A DNA stretch of 64,000 nt. Source: an uncultured Tenacibaculum sp. GTDB taxonomy: Bacteria; Bacteroidota; Bacteroidia; Flavobacteriales; Flavobacteriaceae. Made by a program: the position numbers and the translations under genes. Positions 15,858 through 25,668 of this stretch are shown in pieces. Every line of letters starts with the position of its first letter. Position 1 is the stretch's first letter. Location of the stretch: positions 124,001 through 188,000 of the forward strand of contig CANMIL010000001.1 in assembly GCA_947497895.1 (NCBI GenBank). The letters run 5' to 3'. A model generated the notes under the pieces. That model had not been told where the DNA came from. It saw nothing but the letters and a program-made list of their open reading frames with translations, and did not search any database.

Positions 15858-18635
15858 ATGAACACATACGAAGATTATATCAAGGAGATTGAAGCACGAA
15901 AAGTTCAAGGACTTCATCCGAAACCAATTGATGGAGCTGAATTATTAAGTGAAATCATTACGCAAATCAAAGATGAAAATAATGCTCATCGTGAAGAATC
16001 TCTTAATTTCTTTATCTATAACACATTACCAGGTACAACAAGTGCCGCTGGTGTAAAAGCTAAATTTTTAAAAGAAATTATTCTTGGAGAATCTGTAGTG
16101 AAGGAAATTTCACCTGAGTTTGCTTTTGAGCAATTATCTCATATGAAAGGAGGTCCTTCTATTGAAGTGTTGTTAGATTTAGCTTTGGGTAATGATGCTG
16201 AAACAGCTGAAGCTGCTGCAAAGGTGTTAAAAACTCAAGTATTTTTATATGAAGCAGATACAGAGCGTTTAGAAAATGCAATGAAAGAAGGTAATGCTTT
16301 AGCAAAAGGAATTATTGAAAGCTATGCACAAGCTGAATTCTTTACAAAACTACCTGAAGTAGAGGAAGAAATAGAGGTAGTTACCTATGTAGCTGGAATA
16401 GGTGATATTTCGACAGATTTATTATCTCCTGGAGCGGACGCCCATTCTAGATCGGATCGTGAATTACATGGTCAGTCTATGTTTGAGCATAACAAGGACA
16501 TGCAAAATGAGCTTTTAGCATTAAAGGAAAAGCATCCTGATAAACGAGTAATGTTAATTGCCGAAAAAGGAACAATGGGAGTTGGTTCTTCTCGTATGTC
16601 AGGTGTAAATAATGTTGCGTTATGGACAGGTGTTTCTTCAAGTCCTTATGTACCATTTATCAATATTGCACCAGTAATTGCTGGTACAAATGGAATCGCT
16701 CCAATCTTCTTAACTACAGTAGGTGTAACTGGAGGAATTGGAATCGATTTAAAGAACTGGGTGAAGCAAAAAGACGAGAATGGAAATACGATCGTTGATG
16801 AAGAAGGAGATCCTATTTTAAAAGAAGTTTATTCTGTTAAAACGGGAACAGTTCTTACAATTAATACTAAAGAAAAAAAATTATATAACGGAGATACAGA
16901 GCTTAAAGATATCTCAACTGCGTTAACTCCTCAGAAAATGGAGTTTATTAAAGCAGGAGGTTCTTATGCTGTAGTTTTCGGAAAGAAATTACAAACATTT
17001 GCGTGTAAAGTATTAGGAATTGACGTTCCTCAAGTATATGCTCCTTCTAAAGAAATTTCAATTGAAGGTCAAGGATTAACGGCAGTAGAGAAAATTTTCA
17101 ACAGAAATGCTGTAGGAAATACTCCGGGAGTTACATTACATGCAGGTTCAAATACTCGTGTTGAAGTAAATATTGTAGGATCTCAGGATACTACAGGATT
17201 AATGACTTCTCAAGAGTTGGAAATGATGGCAGCTACCGTGATTTCACCAATCGTAGATGCTGGATATCAATCGGGATGTCACACAGCTTCTGTTTGGGAT
17301 GATAAATCTAAGGCTAACATTCCAAGATTAATGAAGTTTATGAATGACTTTGGTTTAATTACTGGTCGTGATCCAAAAGGAGTGTACCATGCAATGACCG
17401 ACGTAATTCATAAAGTACTAAATGATATTGCTGTTGATGATTGGGATGTTATTATTGGTGGAGATTCTCACACAAGAATGGCGAAAGGTGTTGCTTTTGG
17501 AGCCGATTCTGGAACAGTAGCTTTAGCCTTAGCAACAGGTGAAGCAACCATGCCAATTCCTCAGTCAGTTAAAGTGACTTTTAAAGGAAATATGGTGCCT
17601 TACATGGATTTCCGTGATGTAGTTCACGCTACGCAACAACAAATGTTAGATCAGTTTGAAGGAGAGAATGTATTCCAAGGAAAAATTATAGAAGTTCACA
17701 TTGGTACACTAACTTCTGATCAAGCATTTACATTTACAGATTGGACTGCTGAAATGAAGGCGAAAGCTTCTATTTGTATTTCAGAAGATGAAACATTGAT
17801 TGAATCATTAGTAATTTCTAGAGATCGTATTCAAATTATGATCGATAAAGGAATGGATAATGAAAAGCAAGTATTACAAGGTTTAGTTGATAAAGCTAAC
17901 AATCGTATAGCAGAATTAGAATCAGGAAGCAGACCTGCTTTAAGACCAGATGCGGATGCTAAATATTATGCTGAAGTTGTTATTGATTTAGACAAGATTG
18001 TTGAGCCAATGATTGCTGATCCAGATGTAAATAACGAAGACGTTTCTAAACGTTATACTCACGATAATATTCAACCATTATCTTTCTACGGAGGAACAAA
18101 GAAAGTTGATTTAGGTTTTGTGGGATCTTGTATGATTCACAAGGGAGATATGAAGATTTTAGCGCAGATGCTAAAGAACATTGAAGCACAACAAGGTGAA
18201 GTTAAATTTAATGCACCATTAGTGGTTGCTCCTCCAACATATAATATTGTAGATGAGTTAAAGGCAGAAGGAGACTGGGATGTATTAGCTAAATATTCAG
18301 GTTTCGTATTTGACGATGATGCACCAAAAGCGGCAGCCCGTACTAAGTACGAAAATGTATTGTATTTAGAGCGTCCTGGATGTAACCTTTGTATGGGGAA
18401 TCAGGAAAAAGCTGAAGCAGGAGACACTGTAATGGCAACTTCAACTCGTTTATTCCAAGGTCGTGTTGTAAGAGATTCAGAAGAGAAAAAAGGAGAATCT
18501 TTATTATCATCGACTCCTGTAGTTGTATTATCTTCAATTTTAGGTAGAACTCCAACATTAGAGGAGTATCAAGCTGCCGTTGAAGGAATTGTATTAACAA
18601 AGTTCAAGCCTTCTCAAAAAGAGTTAGTTATCTAA
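15858..18635 (+). CDS. acnB: Bifunctional aconitate hydratase 2 / 2-methylisocitrate dehydratase
   Basis: A 925-residue enzyme of the AcnB type that interconverts citrate and isocitrate in the TCA cycle and can also act on 2-methylisocitrate. The N-terminal HEAT-like domain (about 1-160) and the swivel domain come before the catalytic core, the order characteristic of AcnB. Ligands of the [4Fe-4S] cluster are visible as the Cys of SGCHTASVWDD, then GSCMIHKGD and CNLCMGNQEK. The length is slightly above the E. coli protein because of an insertion around residues 305-345. A long leader with a hairpin precedes it and a terminator follows, so it is a separate unit from the next aconitase. Confidence 0.93.
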   Translation: MNTYEDYIKEIEARKVQGLHPKPIDGAELLSEIITQIKDENNAHREESLNFFIYNTLPGTTSAAGVKAKFLKEIILGESVVKEISPEFAFEQLSHMKGGPSIEVLLDLALGNDAETAEAAAKVLKTQVFLYEADTERLENAMKEGNALAKGIIESYAQAEFFTKLPEVEEEIEVVTYVAGIGDISTDLLSPGADAHSRSDRELHGQSMFEHNKDMQNELLALKEKHPDKRVMLIAEKGTMGVGSSRMSGVNNVALWTGVSSSPYVPFINIAPVIAGTNGIAPIFLTTVGVTGGIGIDLKNWVKQKDENGNTIVDEEGDPILKEVYSVKTGTVLTINTKEKKLYNGDTELKDISTALTPQKMEFIKAGGSYAVVFGKKLQTFACKVLGIDVPQVYAPSKEISIEGQGLTAVEKIFNRNAVGNTPGVTLHAGSNTRVEVNIVGSQDTTGLMTSQELEMMAATVISPIVDAGYQSGCHTASVWDDKSKANIPRLMKFMNDFGLITGRDPKGVYHAMTDVIHKVLNDIAVDDWDVIIGGDSHTRMAKGVAFGADSGTVALALATGEATMPIPQSVKVTFKGNMVPYMDFRDVVHATQQQMLDQFEGENVFQGKIIEVHIGTLTSDQAFTFTDWTAEMKAKASICISEDETLIESLVISRDRIQIMIDKGMDNEKQVLQGLVDKANNRIAELESGSRPALRPDADAKYYAEVVIDLDKIVEPMIADPDVNNEDVSKRYTHDNIQPLSFYGGTKKVDLGFVGSCMIHKGDMKILAQMLKNIEAQQGEVKFNAPLVVAPPTYNIVDELKAEGDWDVLAKYSGFVFDDDAPKAAARTKYENVLYLERPGCNLCMGNQEKAEAGDTVMATSTRLFQGRVVRDSEEKKGESLLSSTPVVVLSSILGRTPTLEEYQAAVEGIVLTKFKPSQKELVI

Positions 18636-18678
18636 TTTGATACAATAGCCAAGATTTAAATACTTTAAATATATTTAC

Positions 18679-18706
18679 AAAGCCCGAGTTTATGCTCGGG
18701 CTTTTG
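18679..18706 (+). terminator. Terminator of acnB
   Basis: AAAGCCCGAG pairs with CTCGGGCTTT across a six-base loop, followed by a T. Confidence 0.8.
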
Positions 18707-18848
18707 ATTGTAAATAAAATAATAAAGTTTATTAGAAGACTTTATAAGTTTCTCTAATGCTGTTATAATTTTTACAATTAGGTATTGTGAGTATTTCATT
18801 CCATTTTTTGTTAAATTCGTAATTGTAACAGAAAATAATAAAATTAAT

Positions 18849-21116
18849 ATGGCTTTCGATATTGAAATGATAAAGGAAATTTATTCTAAGTTTCCAGAAA
18901 GAGTAGAGGCTGCTAAAAAACTTACTGGTAAATCTCTCACCTTGGCTGAAAAAATCTTGTATGCACATCTTTGGGATATAAAATCAAATAAGGCATTCGT
19001 TAGAGGTAAAGATTATGTAGATTTTGCCCCAGATCGTATCGCTTGTCAGGATGCTACGGCCCAAATGGCCTTGCTACAATTTATGCAAGCAGGAAAGAAC
19101 AAAGTGGCAGTTCCAACTACTGTTCACTGTGATCACTTGATTCAGGCAAAAGTAGGCGCTACAAAAGATTTACAAACTGCACTAAACAATAGTAATGAAG
19201 TATTTAATTTTTTAGAATCTGTTTCCAACAAGTATGGAATAGGGTTTTGGAAACCTGGAGCGGGAATTATTCATCAAGTAGTTCTTGAAAACTATGCATT
19301 TCCAGGAGGGATGATGATCGGAACAGATTCCCATACGGTAAATGCAGGTGGATTGGGTATGGTTGCTATTGGTGTTGGAGGTGCTGATGCGGTGGATGTA
19401 ATGGCAGGAATGCCTTGGGAGTTAAAATTTCCAAAACTAATTGGTGTCAAATTAACTGGTAAATTATCAGGGTGGACGGCACCAAAAGATGTGATTCTTA
19501 AAGTAGCGGGTATTTTAACTGTTAAAGGAGGTACAGGAGCTATTGTTGAGTATTTTGGAGATGGTGCCACGTCAATGTCATGTACAGGAAAAGGGACAAT
19601 ATGTAATATGGGAGCCGAAATAGGAGCTACGACTTCTACTTTTGGTTATGATGCTTCAATGGAACGTTACCTAAGAGCTACAGATAGAAGTGATGTTGCC
19701 GATGCAGCTAATGAAATTAAAGAATATTTAACAGCAGATCCAGAAGTATATGAAAATCCGGAGCAATACTTCGATCAAGTGATAGAAATAAATTTAGACG
19801 AATTAAAGCCTCATTTAAACGGACCATTCACTCCTGATTTAGCCACAGAGGTAGGAGGAGATATGACAGAAAAAGCAAAAACTAATGATTGGCCATTACA
19901 AGTAGAATGGGGATTGATCGGATCGTGTACAAACTCTTCATATGAAGATTTATCTAGAGCGGCTTCTATTGCTCAACAAGCTATAGATAAAGGCTTAAAA
20001 ACAAAAGCTGAGTTTGGAATTAATCCAGGTTCTGAACAAGTGCGTTTTACGGCGGAAAGAGATGGTATTTTAAAGGTTTTTGAGGATTTAGATGCAAAAA
20101 TATTTACCAATGCTTGCGGGCCTTGTATTGGGCAGTGGGGACGCTATGAAGACCCTAAAAACGCACCTAAAAATAGTATTGTTCATTCATTTAACAGAAA
20201 TTTTGCTAAAAGAGCTGATGGAAATCCGAACACACACGCATTCGTTGCTTCACCAGAAATGGTAGCAGCAATTGCAATTTCAGGTCGTTTGGATTTTAAC
20301 CCTATTACAGATACTTTAATCAATGAAAAGGGAGAAGAAGTTAAATTAGAAGAACCTACTGGATGGGAATTACCATCAAAAGGATTTGCTGTTGAGGACG
20401 CAGGTTATATTGAACCAATTAAAGATGGTAGTGGAGTTGAAGTAGTGGTTAATCCTAATTCTGAACGTTTGGAATTGTTAACACCTTTTGTTCCTTTAGG
20501 AGATAAAATCGAAGGAGCGAAACTACTAATAAAAGCACATGGAAAGTGTACAACAGATCATATATCTATGGCTGGGCCTTGGTTACGTTATAGAGGGCAC
20601 TTAGATAATATTTCAAATAATATGTTAATTGGAGCCGTTAACTCCTACAATATGAAAACAAACTTCGTTAAAAATCAATTAACAGGAGAGTATGATGCCG
20701 TTCCAAAAGTACAAAGACACTACAAGGCCGAAGGTATTAAAACAATTGTTGTTGGAGATCATAATTATGGAGAAGGTTCGTCTCGTGAACATGCGGCTAT
20801 GGAACCTCGCCATTTAGGAGTCGCAGCAGTTTTAGTTAAATCCTTCGCTCGTATTCATGAAACAAACTTAAAGAAACAAGGAATGTTAGGGTTGACATTT
20901 GCTAATGAAAATGACTACGATTTAATACAAGAAGATGATTCATTCAATTTTTTAGATTTAAATGAATTTTCACCAGGGAAACCATTGACAATTGAAGTGG
21001 TTCACAAAGATGGTACAAAAGATATTATTACTGCTAATCATACCTATAATGAAGGACAAATTGAGTGGTTTAAAGAAGGTTCTGCGCTGAATTTAATCAA
21101 GAAACAAAACGCTTAA
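18849..21116 (+). CDS. Aconitate hydratase, Aco2 (mitochondrial-like) type
   Basis: 755 residues; catalyses citrate to isocitrate through cis-aconitate. Domain order is that of Aco2 enzymes: the catalytic core first, the swivel domain last. Cluster and active-site motifs include [32 protein letters not shown] and [10 protein letters not shown] (the last two carry the three cluster cysteines), and [14 protein letters not shown] in the swivel domain. It lies 213 bp behind acnB with a terminator between, so the two paralogous functions are probably expressed separately. Confidence 0.93.
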   Translation: MAFDIEMIKEIYSKFPERVEAAKKLTGKSLTLAEKILYAHLWDIKSNKAFVRGKDYVDFAPDRIACQDATAQMALLQFMQAGKNKVAVPTTVHCDHLIQAKVGATKDLQTALNNSNEVFNFLESVSNKYGIGFWKPGAGIIHQVVLENYAFPGGMMIGTDSHTVNAGGLGMVAIGVGGADAVDVMAGMPWELKFPKLIGVKLTGKLSGWTAPKDVILKVAGILTVKGGTGAIVEYFGDGATSMSCTGKGTICNMGAEIGATTSTFGYDASMERYLRATDRSDVADAANEIKEYLTADPEVYENPEQYFDQVIEINLDELKPHLNGPFTPDLATEVGGDMTEKAKTNDWPLQVEWGLIGSCTNSSYEDLSRAASIAQQAIDKGLKTKAEFGINPGSEQVRFTAERDGILKVFEDLDAKIFTNACGPCIGQWGRYEDPKNAPKNSIVHSFNRNFAKRADGNPNTHAFVASPEMVAAIAISGRLDFNPITDTLINEKGEEVKLEEPTGWELPSKGFAVEDAGYIEPIKDGSGVEVVVNPNSERLELLTPFVPLGDKIEGAKLLIKAHGKCTTDHISMAGPWLRYRGHLDNISNNMLIGAVNSYNMKTNFVKNQLTGEYDAVPKVQRHYKAEGIKTIVVGDHNYGEGSSREHAAMEPRHLGVAAVLVKSFARIHETNLKKQGMLGLTFANENDYDLIQEDDSFNFLDLNEFSPGKPLTIEVVHKDGTKDIITANHTYNEGQIEWFKEGSALNLIKKQNA

Positions 21117-21141
21117 AAAAAACACTTTTATAGCATGATAG

Positions 21142-21171
21142 AAAACTCTGGTCATAATCAGAGTTTTTTTT
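21142..21171 (+). terminator. Terminator after the second aconitase
   Basis: AAACTCTG pairs with CAGAGTTT across an eight-base loop, followed by eight T. Confidence 0.85.
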
Positions 21172-21327
21172 GTAATGATTTTACCGTATCTTAGACTAAG
21201 ATTGATAGTTAAATAAAATCGATTTCCTCCCAGATTCTTTAAAGGCTTCGTAAGAACTCTATTAAGAAACCTTTCGATTAGATATCGTTATATTTAAATC
21301 ATCATTTGATGAGTAAAACTATGAATT

Positions 21328-21999
21328 ATGAACACGTTTTGGTACTTTGAAAATATAAACCTATTTAAGATACTTTGCCCGCATAAATATCCTGCATATA
21401 AAAAAGAGCATACATTCAACAACTATAAAAAGAGTGATTATATTTATTTCGAAGAAGATGCAGCAAATAAAATTTATTTGATTGACAGCGGTAAAGTAAA
21501 AATAGGATACTATACGGAAGATGGTAAAGAAATCATCAAAGCAATTCTTACAAAAGGAGAAATGTTTGGTGAAAAGGCCATTTTAGGTGTAGAAAAAAGA
21601 AATGAATTTGCACAATCTATTGATAATTCAACCTTGATATGTCCTGTATCAAAAGATACGATGTATTCTCTAATGCGCGAAAATGCTTCTATTAGTTTTA
21701 AAGTATATAAATTTATTGGTATTCGAATAAAAAGACTTGAACGTAGATTGCAACTTTTGCTATTTAAAGATACGAAAACACGCTTGTTAGAGTTTTTTGA
21801 TGAGCTTTGCGAAGATTATGGTTATGAATGTGATAAAACAGGAGATAATATAGTTAAACACCCTTATACTCAAAAGGATATTGCTACATTAATAGGAACT
21901 TCACGTCCTACTTTAAATGCTCTTATGAATGAGCTAAAACAAGAAAATATCATAGATTTCGATAGAAAAGAGTTAAGAATTCTGAAAAAAACAGCCTAA
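21328..21999 (+). CDS. Crp/Fnr family transcriptional regulator
   Basis: 223 residues. An N-terminal cyclic-nucleotide-binding-like beta barrel (about 30-125, with IYLIDSGKVKIGYYTEDGKE and GEMFGEKAIL) is joined by a dimerisation helix to a C-terminal winged helix (YTQKDIATLIGTSRPTLNALMNELKQ, about 178-205). The cysteines do not form an Fnr-type cluster motif, so an oxygen-sensing iron-sulphur role is not indicated. The ligand is unknown. It follows the aconitase genes, and regulating them is possible but unsupported beyond proximity. A close-by palindrome CATCATTTGATG (near 21301-21312) could be an autoregulatory site. Confidence 0.85.
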   Translation: MNTFWYFENINLFKILCPHKYPAYKKEHTFNNYKKSDYIYFEEDAANKIYLIDSGKVKIGYYTEDGKEIIKAILTKGEMFGEKAILGVEKRNEFAQSIDNSTLICPVSKDTMYSLMRENASISFKVYKFIGIRIKRLERRLQLLLFKDTKTRLLEFFDELCEDYGYECDKTGDNIVKHPYTQKDIATLIGTSRPTLNALMNELKQENIIDFDRKELRILKKTA

Positions 22000-22072
22000 G
22001 TGTAAGCTAGCTGACATTTTATTAGAAAAGTCTAGAATAAATTTGTTTTTATATAATATTAATACAAAAACA

Positions 22073-22963
22073 ATGAAGAAATTATTCTTGGGCTTTTTAG
22101 CCATAGCAGCAGTTACTTTTACTTCTTGTAGTGATGACAATGATAACAATTCACTGCCAACTACAAGAAATTTAACCCTAGATATTAGTGGTTTAGAAAA
22201 TCTTGGTTCAGATTACAAATATGAAGGATGGGTTCTTGTAAATGGTTCGCCAATTTCAACAGGTGTATTTACCGTTGATGATCAAGGAAGTTTATCACAG
22301 ACTTCTTTTCCTGTAGAAGCAACTGTGTTAGCTTCAGCAACAACATTTGTGTTGTCAATTGAGCCAACCAATGATCCAGATCCTGCACCAGCAGCGACTA
22401 AAATTTTGGCAGGAGACTTTTCTAGTGATTCAGCAAGCGTTTCGTCAACGGGAATCGTGGGAGACTTCGCAAATGCGGCAGGAAAATATATTTTAGCAAC
22501 ACCAACAGATGGTGATGATAACAACGAATTCAGCGGTGTATGGTTTTTAGATTTAACAAGTGGAAGCCCTGCTACAGGTTTAACATTACCAACACTTTCA
22601 GCTGGATGGAAATATGAAGGATGGGCCGTTATGAACGGAACACCTGTAAGTACAGGTACTTTTACAGCTGTAGATTCAGCCGATGATAATGCGACAACAT
22701 CAACTTTTAAAGGAGATGTTAATAATGGCCCGGGATACCCAGGAGAAGATTTTATCCAAAACGCCCCTATGGGACTAACCTTCCCAACCGATTTAAAAGG
22801 ATCAACTATCGTGATTTCAGTTGAACCGGATCCAGATAATAGTCCATCCCCTTTTACACTAAAACCTTTAGCTCATATGGTTCCGTCAAATGCTAATCAC
22901 CATGAAACATTAATTATGGGAGCAGGACCAGTAGCTGCTATTTCTGGAACGGTAACACGTTAG
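22073..22963 (+). CDS. Lipoprotein with a duplicated RskA-like beta domain
   Basis: About 296 residues starting MKKLFLGFLAIAAVTFTSCSDD, a lipoprotein signal with Cys in TSC and an acidic +2 region typical of surface-exposed Bacteroidota lipoproteins. Two repeats follow: KYEGWVLVNGSPISTGVFTV and KYEGWAVMNGTPVSTGTFTA, each later followed by FVLSIEPTNDPDP or IVISVEPDPDNSP. The order (YExW, G-P-xS-G-F, then V-SxEP-P) recalls the extracytoplasmic domain of RskA-type anti-sigma factors, but there is no membrane anchor or sigma-binding region. The frame opens at 22043; the ATG at 22073 gives the signal peptide. A weak hairpin at 22993-23020 follows. Confidence 0.6.
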   Translation: MKKLFLGFLAIAAVTFTSCSDDNDNNSLPTTRNLTLDISGLENLGSDYKYEGWVLVNGSPISTGVFTVDDQGSLSQTSFPVEATVLASATTFVLSIEPTNDPDPAPAATKILAGDFSSDSASVSSTGIVGDFANAAGKYILATPTDGDDNNEFSGVWFLDLTSGSPATGLTLPTLSAGWKYEGWAVMNGTPVSTGTFTAVDSADDNATTSTFKGDVNNGPGYPGEDFIQNAPMGLTFPTDLKGSTIVISVEPDPDNSPSPFTLKPLAHMVPSNANHHETLIMGAGPVAAISGTVTR

Positions 22964-22992
22964 TTTTTTGTAAAAAGTTCCCTTAATTATAG

Positions 22993-23020
22993 AGAGCAAT
23001 CAATTATCTTTGGTTGCTCT
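22993..23020 (+). terminator. Weak terminator hairpin
   Basis: AGAGCAA (22993-22999) pairs with TTGCTCT (23014-23020) across a 14-base loop. A T-rich but interrupted tail follows. It lies between the lipoprotein and the next ATG. Confidence 0.5.
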
Positions 23021-23039
23021 TATTTATTTTATAGAAAGA

Positions 23040-23516
23040 ATGAAATATAGACAATTAACGAAGGAACAATTTGAAAGTTTACATCAGGAGTTTGCTCATT
23101 TTTTGGCTACTCAAAGCATCGACGTAAATGAATGGAATCAAATTAAACAAGAAAAACCAAATGTTGCTGAAGAGGAAATGAATATTTTTAGCGATATCGT
23201 TTGGGATGATGTTTTAACAAGAACAGAGTACTTAGAGCACTTTTCGTCAAATATTATTAACTTGTTTAAATGTGAGGAGACGAAAATTCATAGAATTGTA
23301 GTGCAAATTAATAACAATAGTATAAACCTAATGGAAAAAGAAGGATACCAATGGTTATTAAAGAACGCACAGGATCCTTCCGTTGAAATTTTACAAGGAA
23401 ACAAAGTTTACCAAAGTGAGCGTAATGCTGAAATATTCGATCTTATAGAAAAAGGTAGTAATATTTCAAAAGGTGAACTTTTTGAGTATTTTAAGAATTT
23501 GATCAATGCTTCTTAA
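23040..23516 (+). CDS. DUF6495-like conserved protein
   Basis: 158 residues from MKYRQLTKEQF. The N-terminal part (QFESLHQEFAHFLATQSIDVNEW, then FSDIVWDDVLTRTEYLEHFS) matches my memory of a Flavobacteriaceae-conserved family (DUF6495) with no known function. It is helical, has no signal peptide and is probably cytosolic. The frame begins at 23010, but the extra ten residues overlap the preceding hairpin, so the ATG at 23040 is chosen. It converges tail to tail with the sirtuin gene, five bases apart. Confidence 0.65.
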   Translation: MKYRQLTKEQFESLHQEFAHFLATQSIDVNEWNQIKQEKPNVAEEEMNIFSDIVWDDVLTRTEYLEHFSSNIINLFKCEETKIHRIVVQINNNSINLMEKEGYQWLLKNAQDPSVEILQGNKVYQSERNAEIFDLIEKGSNISKGELFEYFKNLINAS

Positions 23517-23520
23517 TCAT

Positions 23521-24207
23521 TTATTTAATTAACATTTCGATCAATTGATCAGTACCAGAACTAGCAACGTCTTCAATAATTGTTAAATTATTAAAGGCGT
23601 TTTTTGTAATCGCAGGTTTTGGGTCAATAAAGTAAATTGGAGTGGAAGGCGCGACATATTCAATTAAGCTTGCCGCAGGGTATACTTGCATTGAAGTCCC
23701 AATGATTACTAAAATATCAGCTTTCATAGTAATTTCTACTGCTTTTTCTAGTAAAGGTACATCTTCCCCAAACCAAACAATATGCGGCCTTAATTGTGAT
23801 TTCTTCTCACATAAATCGCCTAAAACAATATCCTTATCCCAATTATAGACTAAATTTTTGTCTGTGGTACTTCTTACTTTGCGTAATTCGCCATGAAGAT
23901 GTGTCACATTTGAGCTACCTGCTCGTTCATGTAAGTCGTCAACATTTTGAGTAACAATTTGAACATCGAATGTTTCTTCTAAATGGACTAGGTTTTTATG
24001 ACCTCTATTAGGAAAAACCTCTAAAAGTTGTTTTCTTCGTTGATTATAGAAATCAAGAACCAATTCAGGGTTCTTTTGGAATCCCATAGGAGAGGCTACT
24101 TCATAAATGTCATGACCTTCCCATAAACCATCTGCATCCCTAAACGTATTGATTCCGCTTTCAGCACTCATTCCAGCTCCTGTTAGTATAACTAATTGCT
24201 TTTTCAT
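23521..24207 (-). CDS. cobB: NAD-dependent protein deacylase (sirtuin), zinc-less
   Basis: 228 residues. Sirtuins remove acetyl or succinyl groups from lysines using NAD. Present are GAGMSAESGINTFRD near residue 10, TQNVDDLHERAG, the catalytic histidine in HLHGEL, and VWFGEDVP. The pair Y-x-x-R in DFYNQRR corresponds to the residues that recognise acyl-carboxylates in Sirt5 and E. coli CobB, so desuccinylation is plausible. The usual four zinc cysteines are absent: the segment after HLHGEL has a single Cys (GDLCEKK). A known substrate of bacterial CobB, acetyl-CoA synthetase, is encoded 9 kb away. Confidence 0.88.
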   Translation of the reverse strand: MKKQLVILTGAGMSAESGINTFRDADGLWEGHDIYEVASPMGFQKNPELVLDFYNQRRKQLLEVFPNRGHKNLVHLEETFDVQIVTQNVDDLHERAGSSNVTHLHGELRKVRSTTDKNLVYNWDKDIVLGDLCEKKSQLRPHIVWFGEDVPLLEKAVEITMKADILVIIGTSMQVYPAASLIEYVAPSTPIYFIDPKPAITKNAFNNLTIIEDVASSGTDQLIEMLIK

Positions 24208-24324
24208 ATATGATTTTATTTATAATTAATCGAGTTTTAATATCCTGTAAACTAGTTTGAAATCTCTTTTTCAAAATTCTCAAGCTATTCGCTATGATAA
24301 AGAGTTAAAAATAGGAAAATTTAC

Positions 24325-24332
24325 TATGTTTG
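24325..24332 (+). promoter_or_regulatory. -7 box giving a near-leaderless trmH mRNA
   Basis: TATGTTTG fits TAnnTTTG. It ends four bases before the first ATG (24337) of trmH, so the transcript would start at or next to the start codon. An ATG follows directly at 24340. The -33 half is weak. Confidence 0.45.
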
Positions 24333-24336
24333 TAGC

Positions 24337-25008
24337 ATGATGGACCGAGATTTATTGACGTATTTAGAAGGCTATGTTACCGAGAAAAGAAAAGCCTTAT
24401 TTCAGAAAGTTTTAGCGCAACGTACAAAGCACTTTACAGTTGTTTTGGAAGATATATACCAACCGCACAATGCCAGTGCTGTAGTCAGAACTTGTGACAT
24501 CTTTGGAATTCAAGATATTTACGCAATAGAAAACAAATACACCAATAAAGTTTCGCGTCATGTAGCAAAAGGAAGTCAAAAGTGGCTAGATATTCACAGA
24601 TATAAAAGCGATTGTGATAATACAAAGCAATGTCTACTCGATTTAAAAGAAAAAGGATATCAAATTATAGGTACCACTCCTCATAACGACTCTTGTTATT
24701 TGCCAGATTTTGATATATCGAAGAAATCTGCTTTTGTATTTGGAGTGGAAAAGGAGGGCATTTCTGATTATGTAAAAGAAAATGCGGATGGGTTTTTAAA
24801 GATTCCCATGGTTGGTTTTACCGAGAGTCTCAATATTTCTGTAGCTGCTGCCATTATTCTTCAAGATGTAACTAGTAGAGTTCGTAATTCTAATATAAAC
24901 TGGAAACTATCAGAACTAGAAAAACATAATATCTATGAAGATTGGATTCAAAAGTCAATTAAAAACGTAGATAAATTAATTGATCACTACCGTTCAGGTT
25001 TAAAATAA
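24337..25008 (+). CDS. trmH: tRNA (guanosine-2'-O-)-methyltransferase of the TrmH/SpoU family
   Basis: 223 residues. SPOUT methyltransferases of the TrmH type methylate G18 of tRNA in the D loop. Motif 1 (HNASAVVRTCDIFGI), motif 2 (FVFGVEKEGISD) and motif 3 (IPMVGFTESLNISVAAAIIL) form the trefoil-knot AdoMet site. The N-terminal helical extension (TYLEGYVTEKRKALFQKVLAQRTKHF) and C-terminal helix match TrmH rather than RlmB. It is divergent from the sirtuin gene, with a promoter immediately before its start. Confidence 0.9.
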   Translation: MMDRDLLTYLEGYVTEKRKALFQKVLAQRTKHFTVVLEDIYQPHNASAVVRTCDIFGIQDIYAIENKYTNKVSRHVAKGSQKWLDIHRYKSDCDNTKQCLLDLKEKGYQIIGTTPHNDSCYLPDFDISKKSAFVFGVEKEGISDYVKENADGFLKIPMVGFTESLNISVAAAIILQDVTSRVRNSNINWKLSELEKHNIYEDWIQKSIKNVDKLIDHYRSGLK

Positions 25009-25159
25009 TTCTTGTTCTTCAATTTAAATATTAAAGAACTTTTCTATCTAATTATAGTTACTCTTATTTATTATTTTGTCTTTAATTTTAATTGAAATGT
25101 AAAACAATTGTTAATTTTAATGCTAATTTGATATATTTATGCTAAATAAATATACTTAA

Positions 25160-25573
25160 ATGAATTTATGTCCAAATTGTTCTTCAGATAAAATTATCAA
25201 AGCGGGGATTATCAAGGATCGCCAGCGATATAAATGTAAATCATGTAATTATTATTTCACCGTTAATAAAATGGGAAAAAAGATTGATGATTACTACGTA
25301 AACAAAGCATTACAACTATATTTAGAAGGATTGACGTATAGGGAGATTGAACGAATTTTAGGGATCTCTCATGTATCCATTATGAATTGGGTAAAAAAAT
25401 ATGGTATAAAACGACCTTACAAAGGAAATTACCATCCATCTTATAAAATTCTAAACCATTCCGAACTTCAAAAATATTTCACAAATATTGATAATATTAA
25501 AGGAGCAGGTGTTGTAATTACTGAGTTAGGAGATAAGTTTATGCTTATAAAATGGGAACGATTTAAGGATTAA
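25160..25573 (+). CDS. InsA-like zinc-ribbon/HTH protein (domesticated IS1 type)
   Basis: 137 residues. The first 40 (CPNCSSDKIIKAG, then RYKCKSCNYYFTV) are the zinc ribbon of IS1-family InsA. Residues of about 48-85 form a helix-turn-helix (LYLEGLTYREIERILGISHVSIMNWVKKYG). No DDE catalytic domain follows, no InsB frame is present downstream, and no inverted repeats flank it. The last 45 residues are instead a small unrelated domain (IKGAGVVITELGDKFMLIKWERFKD). This suggests a domesticated DNA-binding protein, perhaps regulating the porin and symporter genes that follow. Confidence 0.7.
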   Translation: MNLCPNCSSDKIIKAGIIKDRQRYKCKSCNYYFTVNKMGKKIDDYYVNKALQLYLEGLTYREIERILGISHVSIMNWVKKYGIKRPYKGNYHPSYKILNHSELQKYFTNIDNIKGAGVVITELGDKFMLIKWERFKD

Positions 25574-25668
25574 CTATATTAATTTAACAAATAAGTATAC
25601 TATTTTTCATTTTAGACTCATTTTTTTAGAAGTTAGTGATCAACTAAATGTTAACTAACAATTTAATT

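Noticed and set aside
25160..25573. Active IS1 insertion sequence
   Set aside because: No InsB/DDE domain, no terminal inverted repeats and no target duplication were found; the protein has a different C-terminus.
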